DNA of 64,000 nucleotides from contig JACTVC010000001.1 in assembly GCA_018417955.1 (NCBI GenBank), forward strand, positions 930,001-994,000. The letters run 5' to 3'. The stretch's first letter is position 1. Every line of letters starts with the position of its first letter. Under the pieces are notes generated by a model, which was given only the letters and a program-made list of their open reading frames with translations, did not search any database and was not told the DNA's origin. Made by a program: the position numbers and the translations under genes. Source of the DNA: Laccaria trichodermophora (taxonomy: Eukaryota; Basidiomycota; Agaricomycetes; Agaricales; Hydnangiaceae). This document shows positions 9,592 to 19,437 of the stretch, piece by piece.

Positions 9592-9628
9592 TTGTGCCCT
9601 TCTATATAGATTGTGCCCTTCTATATAG
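9592..9628 (+). promoter_or_regulatory. Tandem TATA-containing repeat upstream of the FunK1 gene
   Basis: TTGTGCCCTTCTATATAG occurs twice in tandem immediately before the probable start at 9633. A third copy lies at about 7190-7207, just left of the CpG-poor block. The TATATA core and position suggest the basal promoter or 5' leader. The distant copy suggests a promoter segment was duplicated or split by an insertion. Confidence 0.5.
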
Positions 9629-9632
9629 ATCC

Positions 9633-11539
9633 ATGTCCAACCTGTATGATTTCCTGGTGCAACATGCGACGTTCCCATTCCCTCAACCTAATGAAGGCCC
9701 ATTTGCCGACGTCGCTGACATATCTCTAGTTGAAGTGCCATTGCTCGAGAGGGAGTGGAAAGCCACCCATGCTGTGCAAGACCGTACCCTTTTTCAGAAA
9801 CTTTGCAGTACTCTCGAGAACATTCTTGGAGAGACCTTTTTATCAGCGGATGCAGAACATGACCTCCTACCACTCTTTTCACCTAAGATACAGTTCAATA
9901 GGTATGGTCAAGAAAAACTAGACTGGACTCGGAATCCAAGTGAAAGCCACGTAAGTTTTTAGCTCTTCGTTCGAGGTCTAGCAATTCAGGCTGATCTTCG
10001 GAACAGAGTCGGGTTTTGTTGTCTAAAGGCGTGCTCGAAGCTTTAGAGAATTGCTTGGTGGAATCTGGAGGACACTGTTTGCAGACGGTAACAGAACAAG
10101 TTGCGGACAGAGGGAGGTCGAAGATTGACTACGATCTAAAAGTGGATGGCGAGGACGCGGTTCTCGTTGAGGCGAAATCCCCGTCAGTCATGAATAATCT
10201 TTGCGGGCTGTTACCACAGAACGGTATCAAGCTGACGTGGGCTCGCCGTCAAACTCTGGCGCCGAAGATGCTTACGAAGGTGAGTACACTACTTTCGTCA
10301 CCTACAACGCTGGCGTTCAAGAAGTACATCTAGGCTGCATTGTATTTGGGCCTCAGGCGGATGGAGTGGCTCTTTATTACCTGCCACAATTACTGGATTG
10401 TGTGCCGCCTTGTGAGGGACGATCACCACCCTTTCCTTGCCTACTCTCCCATGATGAGCATCAAGGACTCCTCAGTCCCCTTTCGAGCACTCCTCGGCGC
10501 CATATTTTCAGTTGTCAAGAAAGTTCATGTCGAGCTCACCGAATTCAACCCTAACATGGAACTTGATGCTGTTGATGAAGAACAAGACGAGTTACCGGAA
10601 GACTATATTGATGATGGTTCAGCTAGTTCAGGAGAAGAAGTAGCAAACTATCCTCCGAATACCTTTAGCCACCATCGCACTGGCGAGAGCAAGGCTGAGC
10701 CCGGGCTAATGGTTTGTCCGTGCCTCCTGTCGCCTGTCGTTTGCCTTACTCTTTTATTTCTTAGATCACCTCGTCTTCACAAAATTCGCCTGAATCCTCC
10801 CAAGTCTGGATACATCTCCACCCCTTCAAGAGCAATATTTTCACCCTTCCTCAGTGCGCCAATAATGGCAATCGGCGCTTGTGGTTGACCCAGTTTGTGG
10901 GGTCTGGGTCAACCGGCAATGCCTGGCAATGTCGCTTTAATGGCAGCTTTGACTTTTTCGTCGTCAAGATTGTCGAGGTGCTACGCCGTGCTGACGCAGA
11001 CAAGCGACAACGGCTCCATCATGAGTTTAACATCTATCTTACATTGGAGAAGGCATACCAATCTCGTAAACCACATCATCGTATCGCTCCCCAATGCTAT
11101 GGTGCATTCGAAGGCAATGGCGTGGCCTTTCTCATTCTCGATTTATGTGATGGCGTTCTGAATGAGTGGGAAGAGCTTAACGACTCTGAGCGGTAAGCAG
11201 TAGAAATCATGCCGAAGCAATTGTTCTCATCGATGATCATGATCCCCTGCAGATCTCAAGTTTATGAGTTGGCACGGGACCTTCATCGTATTGGGATAAT
11301 TCATGGAGACCTCGAACCCCGGAATATTGCGCGTACTCGTGAAGGTGGGCTCTGCCTCATTGACTTTTCGGAAAGCGGGAGGCATACTTGCAAAGGGAGC
11401 AAGGTACATGGTCACTTAACTCACTCGATTGCTTACATATCAGGCTGGCTCTTCTCAAAAACAGATGTGTCCCGAACTGCAAACATTGCGAAACTGCTTG
11501 TGGAAACGACAGCCCCTTCGAGATGTAAATTTCGAATGA
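9633..11539 (+). CDS. FunK1-type fungal protein kinase with nuclease-like N-terminal region
   Basis: Five introns (9951-10006, 10280-10333, 10712-10764, 11193-11252, 11404-11443) give an open 547-residue protein. Residues about 110-195 carry KIDYDLKVDGEDAVLVEAKS, resembling a D...ExK restriction-nuclease-like core. After a conserved RMEWLFITCHNYW block comes the kinase: glycine loop VGSGSTGNA, lysine in VVKIV, catalytic loop HGDLEPRN, and LIDFSES in place of DFG. The C-lobe is short, as usual in the fungal-type kinase family (Pkinase_fungal), which is expanded in mushrooms. Substrates are unknown. The nuclease-like assignment is my inference from motif spacing. The last intron is only 40 bp, so the 3' end is the least certain part. 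Confidence 0.82.
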
Positions 11540-12009
11540 AGGTGTTGAGGTCGCCCCCAGTCTTCTTGTTACGCACTAGACTAATAGTCGTTTGTGTATT
11601 CTATCTCTTATTATGGCCATTGTACAATTAGTACCCCTTTCAGATCCCTGTCAGATCCCACCCAGTACTTCGACTATCATCAACTTCATATCGGAGGCTC
11701 ACCTGGGGAGACTATAGCCCCAATACACCTTCCCGCTTTCTTAGGGTTCACCTAGTGTCGTATTCGAACGTTCGCGATTATCGTCACCATCGACATCTCG
11801 TTGAACATGCAAGTCACCACTCGTCATTTCGCGTGTTTTGTCACCCAGAGCACTTAGTCCACTGTCTTGGCCCTAGTCTAATAACTAGACCATGCATTCG
11901 ATTTGGGTGTGAGTGAAGACGGTGAAAACAACTACCCAAAATTGCGTCATACAACACAATATTCAGACTCTAGAGTACTATGCGTTGCCGGTCTAGATTA
12001 ACCTAGCTT
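11540..12009. other. Non-coding flank of the kinase gene
   Basis: No gene is seen. About 11,640-11,900 is the counterpart of 541-790, left of the retrotransposon. Confidence 0.6.
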
Positions 12010-12270
12010 TTTCAGAGGATAAATTTGGTCATCCGCCTGTAACTCCAGGCACCATAAACTAGAAGCAGTTTTTTTTTTTGTAAAACCGGGATGGCAACAT
12101 CAGCTGAACGAGCAGCTTGAAGATACATTTGAGTATTGTTGAGGAAACTTTTGGGAAACTTGTTTACCTCAACTCCAGTGACCCCCACCGACATGGGCTG
12201 CCTGAATCAGTTGACACCATCGTCAATGGCGAGGAGAATGGTCTTGTGATTTTTCATAACTAAAATTTCA
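12010..12270 (-). pseudogene. P4-ATPase (flippase) gene fragment, reverse orientation
   Basis: Read on the minus strand, this matches about 22,820-23,095 of the intact flippase gene. It covers the end of the hinge region (AIDDGV... for AIGDGA), SVGVTGVEVNKF, an intron-like gap and QAARSADVAI...LLLVYGAWSYRR. The intron between GVE and QAARSAD is kept, including GTAAACAAGTTT, so the copy arose from DNA rather than cDNA. Substitutions in the invariant GDGAND motif show it is non-functional. Confidence 0.85.
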
Positions 12271-12645
12271 CGACAAGCGCCCAGCGGCGATACATATAAA
12301 CAGGTCAAGCCGTTTAACTTACCACGTGCAGAGCGCTCAAATCATGCACGCAGTGCGATGCGGTCCCGCTCTTGCGTCCGTTCGTGTTCTCTTTCGTGGG
12401 TAAGCATCGGTAAATTTGGCAGCGCAACGCGAGAAGCAACAACCTTTGCTAGCGTTGCTGTGTTGCGCAGCAGCATACAGTGCCACGGGTGTTATAGAGA
12501 GCCCATGGCTTGCGCTTGGCGTTCTACATGCGGTGAATTGCGGCTGTGCCCCATCTCAAGCCTGAGGCGTAAGTGAGTATATCATCTTCTCGACTTCCTT
12601 CCCCGTCCAGCACTTACATTCCTTCCTCGTTGACCAGTATTTTCA

Positions 12646-13506
12646 ATGGGTGCCAAATTTCTTTGCTGCCTACCTCTCCGTCTGGGCGTCTTAGTCATTT
12701 CTGTCATACAATTCCTTATCTGCGGAGGTGTTGCAGGACTTTTATGGTGGACGCTCTGCTTCGACCAAAAGAACGATGGTAAGCCGAAAATCTTTGAAAA
12801 ATATACGCGCTTTCATACCTTTGCTTCAGTCTCAGTTGTTGTAGGACACATGAAAACGACGGTCATCATAGTCGGCGTGATCTATACCGTAGCTGCCCTC
12901 GTTGGTTTATTAGGGTGAGTAGAGTTCACGCCTGCCCAACTTGACGAACTAAAACGAAAAAAACCTCATTAGCTTTTTGGGAGCGATTTTCAAAAAGAAC
13001 GGCTTTGTTAAAAGCTTCTTCATTCTTCTAGCGATGGTTTTTGGCTTCCAAGTCGGGAGCAGCATCTGGTATCTGATAACTTTCTATCGTACTCGTGGAC
13101 AACCTGTCGAAAAGTGTATCAACGGATCAACAGACACAGAGAAGATTGCTGCTTGTCAAGCATTGGCCGCTTATTCCCGTGTTCCCCAAGGAGCGATGAT
13201 TGCCTCGGTAATTGTTCCCATTATTGTTCAAGGCTGTATGTTTCGAAGTTTCCTTCGCAATCTTCGCAGATACTCATAGGTGTTGATCTTACAGATGCAT
13301 GTTATGTCGTTTATCAATATTCGAAACGTCTTACCAAGCAGAGGCTTGATAAAGAACGGTTGTCAACAGCGTTCAATTCCACCGGAGCTACATACCAACC
13401 TGTGAAGTCTACCGAAGATACATATCCATTGACTCATGGCAAAACCTATCCATATGCTGACTTGCGGGCTGCGGGCCATTGCTTCGCATGGCAATACGAG
13501 TCCTGA
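12646..13506 (+). CDS. Small four-helix membrane protein
   Basis: Splicing 12779-12829, 12915-12972 and 13236-13294 gives 230 residues. Four hydrophobic segments are visible: LGVLVISVIQFLICGGVAGL, VIIVGVIYTVAALVGLLGFL, FFILLAMVFGFQVGSSIWYL and MIASVIVPIIVQGYACYVVY. A hydrophilic tail with KRLTKQRLDKE follows. The layout resembles tetraspan-type membrane proteins common in basidiomycetes; I cannot name a function. The first intron is a multiple of three and open in frame, so it may be retained (17 extra residues). The gene is isolated between the flippase fragment and a gene-poor tract. Confidence 0.7.
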
Positions 13507-16201
13507 TTTTTTTAACCACCACCACGTTTGCCACTAAAGCTCCAATTACGAACCATGTCAGGCAACCGCCGAGTCGCAACCAAAACGAGGAATGGTCCCA
13601 TTACTGGAATATCACTAAGCGAAAAGTAAGTTTTTGGCGTCTTTCATCTCTAAAAAAACAAACCTAGAATTATGTTAGAAAGGAATGACACACTTGCCCA
13701 TGAAGACCATATTATGGTGGATGGCGAAACATGTCTTGATCGAACTATCTCACACGTACCTTTTCTTCTCAGTACTTGCATTGCATGAAATCGGACATAT
13801 GTACTATGCTTCTTACATTTTCCTTGTCTTGTACTTAATGCAATTGTCATCCCGGGTCCCCACATGGCACGTATCAATGCTATAAAATTCAAACCCAATA
13901 AAAACCTGCCCTATCTATTCTTCCCCGTCACCTTCACCTCTGCTTCCTAGAGCCCTCCAGCATATTCCTCACCTCACCCTCTGCCTTTACCAATTGATTT
14001 GTGTCCCTCTTAACCGACGTAATTTTCCACTGAATGTAATCTGCCTCTATTAAATATGACAGGTCATACCATCGGGACAAAAAAGAAAATAGGAGGGGAC
14101 AGTTCACCAGACGAGATGGAGGCCAACACGAACACGTTCCTATGAAGTATGGGTGTTCTGTCCGTGCGAAATTCTTCGCTTAAAAAGCCAAACCACCGTT
14201 TTCATGCACAATCACTGTCCGTTCACCATCATCATGAGTGAAACAAAATAAATACGAAGGCCGTACATTGATGTTTATTATTATATCCTCCCATGTATTA
14301 GGCTTCAAGCTTCAAGTCGTGTAAGTTACCAGGAGGTGCTGAGTACTTCGTCAGCGTCATGCATATTCCAATGCGGCATCAGCAAACCGGTGAATTCCTG
14401 ATATGACCTTTTATTTCTCACGAGATATTTGTCAGATGATGGCAGATCACAATTCCTCACAATCCGTCGCAATCCTTGTGTGCTCCTCGCGAGGATACAT
14501 GCAGATTACTCCAGTCTCGTAGCTGGATAAAATTATATATATATCATTTTTTTACAATTATGAGATAGTGTAATGGGGAAAAAAATTCCCATATCATAGT
14601 CTTCTCAGCTCTTGACGAACGCAAACACTTCTGGACCATATCGCAAGTAATCGAGAGATGAAACTTGAATAAAACCGAAGTCACCAATGGGTTTTGTGAC
14701 TTTGGGTGTCGGAAGAGTGTCATGTGACCATCGGATACGTTCGGCTGAGGTCGGAACATCATGCCATGTGACTGATGTTGAACTTCGCTAGTTTGAATTT
14801 CGGGACTTTGTCTTCGTAACCACCACCCACTTCCCCACTATCGCTCCCTGAGTCTGCACATACACCCGCTCACCGATGTTGGCCACATCTGTGAGTTGGT
14901 GCATGTGCTGCTCTAGTCTGGCCTTATGCTCTCGTTACAGTGAGTCATGCGTTTGCGTGGTCAAAGCCCCTTCAATTTAACGGATTTCATCTAGAATTAT
15001 GACGAGTTGGCGTGCGCCTCCACTCCGTCAGCCATCCCGCTCGGATTAAGCGGGTTTGCCACTTATCCATCATCTTCTCTGCTCCCCCCATCGGCTCATG
15101 ATGGACTCTCAGAATACACGCCGGATCTTATGTGTTCTGGGGGTCAGTGGGTAACTTCACCTCCTGTTTCAGCCGTCTTTCTCCCTGTTCCCCTTTCCCT
15201 TAGCTCAGACATTCTACAGTAGCTTGTAGTCATTCATTCTTGTATCCTGTAGCTGTAATACATATGTTTCAATCCTGGAATGGATAATCTAAAATGTGAG
15301 AAAATCCCTCAAAAGCTATCAAAATGGATCACAACGTCACAAAAGAATGTATAGCAGCATGATATTGTGAAATCTTGCTTTATATTGTGAGAGATTGTCT
15401 AGAAGCGCAGCGATGATGAGGCCTCATCAGACGTTGTGAGGAGGGTCGAAATCTTATAGTAAATTGTGATGATTTCAGCAAATTGTGATCAATTTCGTAC
15501 CTTATGATGGATCATCGTATTTCCCATGATTTGCTGATGCGCGACGTAGGCACTCACCAAGTTCTCCCACTTTTCATAATGTATATCCCAGCAATATCCC
15601 AGCTCCGAGTTCTAGATGTGACAGCCCGCCTCTTTGTGGTTGCCTACACTCCAGCGCTCTTCATGAATCCGGCGACGTTCACGCATGCGGCATTTGATTT
15701 GAAGGTTCTGTCTTCGCGTACGCGTTTTCGTTGTTTGTTCTTCTTTTTCCACGCTGGTAGATTTCTCTATAGATAGAACGAAATTTAATAGCTTTTGTTG
15801 GCTGGAAGGGAGTGGAACTCACTGTTGCCTGAATCTGACAGATGTCATTGTGTGCATCGTTGAGTGTTGAATGTCGTTGAATGAAGTCGAGTTCGCGTTA
15901 GATTCTGGTTGTAACAGCCTGAGAGCACTAGCGAATTGCAAACACAGGAGGCATAGTTTTAGTCAGCCTCTTCCTCGTCTCGAAAGACCCAACGTGTGAC
16001 TTAACGTTCTTGCTTGCTGTCAACCACGGTGACTGCGCCAACACTAAGACTCACCAGTCCGATCGAACCAACATTACATCATCCTACATCCTTTCAACGC
16101 CATCTGGCAGAATGATGCGAACACGAAAATGATAACGATAACGGACGTACTGGTAGGGATACTTAGCGTAGAAGCACATAAAAGTATGCCTCTTTCCTCC
16201 C
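13507..16201. other. Gene-poor stretch
   Basis: Only short unsupported ORFs are present. A cluster of five TTGTGA words lies between about 15,360 and 15,500 in A/T-rich sequence. No RNA gene or transposon ends are recognised. Confidence 0.5.
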
Positions 16202-16345
16202 ATCTCCCTCCAATGTCCAAAGCGGATTCTGGTGATCGGAGGTGGACCAACAGGCCTCGTCGCCTTGCGCGATCTCACAGAGCGGGGCCAGTTTGAGCAC
16301 ACAGAACTCGTCGAAAGGTATGATGATGTCGGAGGCGTTTGGTGA
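16202..16345 (+). pseudogene. Flavin-containing monooxygenase N-terminal fragment
   Basis: One frame reads PKRILVIGGGPTGLVALRDL and continues to ERYDDVGGVW. This is the FAD-binding Rossmann signature GxGxxG followed by the D-x-GG-x-W motif of FMO-like enzymes. It has no start codon in context. It ends at GGTGAG, which is either a stop (TGA) or an old splice donor. Nothing downstream continues the family convincingly; a weak candidate is 16,700-16,760 (MPFALPAS...PHISPM). It is a relic of a longer gene. Confidence 0.65.
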
Positions 16346-18309
16346 GCTTGTTGTTCCGTGTCATTAAGAAAGTTCGCCTACGTCGAACACTTTACGTGAG
16401 TGTCGATGTGATTCGCGTTTAGCATAAACAGATCGCGTTTGAACTATTCTTTTGTCACTACCATAGAAATGTCCAGACAAAAAAAAAGAAGGTCAGACCA
16501 ATGGTAAGTTCTTTGAAAGGAAACATAAACTAATCATGCCGTTCGAGTTGAACTTGGATTGTAGCCTCCGAACTTGTTATGTAAAGAAACTGCATCTACG
16601 ATATAGCGGCGCAACAAAACCACGCGAAACAGACGTACCTCAGCAATGACCAGGAACTCTGTTAACTTCGTAGCCTGTCACGGATTTCATTCTGAAAGAA
16701 ATGCCATTTGCCCTTCCTGCCTCAATAGGACTTCCACACATTTCGCCCATGCGTGATTCCACATATAGCTATAGACGAGGACCACTTCTGCTTTTCAGAG
16801 GAATTTTGCGAGATCTAATCCGGATCCATCATGAGAGCCCTCATTCGCATTCGGAATTTAATGCCTGTATTTTAGCCTGTTGGACAATGTTACTAATGGA
16901 TAAGAACAGAGAAGGGTGAGGTGAGCGTACCAGTAAATGGACCTTTTCATGCCCGGGAATGTGAGCCAAAAGCCAGTAGCGGGTCCTGCGTCATTTGGTT
17001 ATCAAAGCAGGAATGAACTTGGGAATGAAGGTCGGGCTCACGTAGGAGCCAACCAAACATCTGCAAATTTTAAACTGAAAAGTGGACGTCCACTTTTCAG
17101 TTCAAAATTTGTAGATGTTTGTCCCAGATTTGTCCTTCAGCCTCTTTCTTCACCTTTCGCCGTTTTCACAGGGCGGGCTGCGACTGACGCTTGTGTCGTT
17201 TGAATCTCAGAATCAAGCCTGACTGACTTAGTAGCGATATAGGTCAACTGAATTCAAGAGGCACCGTCCTCACGCCATGGCTTCACGCACGTTGAACCCT
17301 ACCTTCGCTTTGCGAAGCACCCACTGTCAAGTTTATCTGAGCCTGATCTACGCCAGGAAATCCAGAGTTGGAAAAATAATATGCAGCTCGTCAGTTTATC
17401 ACTGTTGGGACCTACGTATGTCTGCATTTTCCCTCTTTAGCTTTGCAGTGTCCAACTTTCTCGCGTTCCAGCTTCCAGGCTTCCAGGTCTACTATACCCC
17501 GAGATGGCTCACCGGCAGGGATGGAATCACCACTTTCTGCGTCGGTGACGACTAATGGCCCGAGTGCGAATGAGGAGGCGGCTTCTGTGGATGTTCAGCC
17601 TTAGTATGTGCATTCCGCATCTCTTCTCATGCGACTTTTCTTGATCAACCAAGTCCGAAAGCTTCATCAGTCCCTCTGTTGTATCCGACTTAGGGGATTC
17701 ACGTACGACAGCTGACACACCATCCACGGGGATCGACGTATCCCTTCTGCACGTATCAGAAACAGGGGACGACGTATCAGCAACAGCGGCGACTTACCCT
17801 GCTCAGCCGTATCATTTTTGCGCTGCAACCTACCACCCTCAGGGTTTCATCTACCTCACGGCACACACCGATGACATGGACGTGGCAAGGTCACGTCATC
17901 AGCCCCCAGCAGCTGATCAACCCGCTTCGTGTCGACAGGACGTGGTGAAGACGACGTGGGACGTTGTTCAGACAGTTGAAAGGGAGGAGAAAGATAGGGA
18001 ATGCGAGGTGCATGATGAGGACAAGGTGAGTCTTTACTGAGGCCCAAACTTTCTCACTGACTGACATATATAGAGACGATCGGATGCTAAGCTGAGGTCG
18101 ATGTGTAGCTCACTAACAGCTATACGTAAAAAACTAGTCGATTTACGAAGACGCGCACTCAGCCTTGTCTCAAAACACATCCCAAACCATCACCTCACAA
18201 AAGTTCCAAATTGCCACTTCTGACGCGCCAGGCTACCATTCTTGAGGAGGGCCCTGGCGGAACTCTAGATTCAACATGACGAACAACCCACTTCATCATA
18301 CGTTACCTC
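16346..18309. other. Gene-poor stretch with a palindrome
   Basis: There are no convincing genes, only scattered short ORFs. The 66-bp palindrome at 17,055-17,120 is listed separately. Confidence 0.5.
17055..17120. repeat. 66-bp near-perfect palindrome
   Basis: Two 33-base arms match at 31 positions around the centre GGAC/GTCC (17,087/17,088), with no spacer. The left arm begins AAACATCTGCAAATTTT; the right arm on the other strand begins AAACATCTACAAATTTT. It could extrude as a cruciform. It may be a collapsed foldback element. Confidence 0.85.
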
Positions 18310-18545
18310 AGACTCAGAGGTCATGTGTATCATCCGAGTGGAACTACACCAGCAAGCGGCGTATCACCAGACCCTCGAGTCAACCAATGCCCATCTCGCA
18401 GCAGAGCTGGCTGTGCTTAGAGAGCGACACGTGAGTGTGGAGGTGTAAGGGAGGGAGGAGAAACACGGTTTAGAGAAGAAGCTGGAGGAGATGAGGGAGC
18501 AAGTGGTTCGGCTGGAAGCACAGGGTGAGGCAGGGAGGCAGTGAC
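18310..18545 (+). pseudogene. Decayed coiled-coil coding remnant
   Basis: The plus strand reads VELHQQAAYHQTLE...HLAAELAVLRERH, then an in-frame stop, then GREEKHGLEKKLEEMREQVV. The heptad-like Leu, Glu and Lys pattern suggests part of a coiled-coil protein interrupted by a nonsense codon. The family is not recognised. Donor-like GTGAGT at 18,432 could alternatively splice past the stop. Confidence 0.35.
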
Positions 18546-19437
18546 GACGCATGCCGTCGTCAACGTCTAGTCTTTCAGGTAAGTCTTGTAACTCTCCTCC
18601 TCCATTTCCTTTGTTTACATCAGATGCAGGGACTATGTTGCCGTTGGCGACGTTGCAACCATACAACACAAAGTAACTGATGGCTACAAGCCACGAACGG
18701 TGACGACGGTGAACTACACGCCCCACCACTCATAAGTAGGACTTGTACGTTAGATTACCAAGTAATACAGAATTGAGATATCTAATCGGTGCTGAACCCG
18801 TAAGACCTGCCTGACCCGCCAAACCTGTGACAATGCCTATCCGCATCCTCCGCATCTCCATGACTCCCATGTTCTGTAACGTACATTCAGCATAGCGCTT
18901 AGTGGACCCAAACTCCTTTACCACCAGCCGCTCGAACTTGTCCAGTCTCACATGATCTGGTTAACACAACTCATCTAACAGAAGACTATATTATACCTGT
19001 AAAAGTACAACAACAGCACGAAGAAAACGACAAAGTCATCAGCAAAGAGAGAACACTGCGAATTGGCTGCAGATGAGTTGACATCTGTTTCGTACTGTTT
19101 GTCTATAGCTCTCAAAGAATAGTGTGACAAAAAAACGGGTCTGTATAAGAACGATTCCTTACGTAAACTCCAGGACTCGTAATGCGCCTAACTCGTTTGG
19201 ATCTTCGGCGCCGCACAGTGGGGGGCACTATAATAACAATGCGGGCAACAAGGCGTAATTTATGGCATGTCACGGATTGTATATTGTAATTTATTATGGG
19301 ACTTTTAATGCTTAATCAAATGGGATGAACGAAAACACCTCATCATAAGTGTTTGTGGTTGTTGTGCAAGAGCGTTATTATTATGCGTTGTTGCAACTGC
19401 AACTAATTTCGGTCGCAAGGTTGGCAACTGGCTGGCC
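18546..19437. other. Intergenic, presumed flippase promoter at the right end
   Basis: No supported gene. The last few hundred bases precede the flippase start and presumably hold its promoter; no specific element is recognised. Confidence 0.4.

Noticed and set aside
12012..12194. A small minus-strand protein gene.
   Set aside because: It is the translated remnant of the flippase fragment and includes intron sequence.
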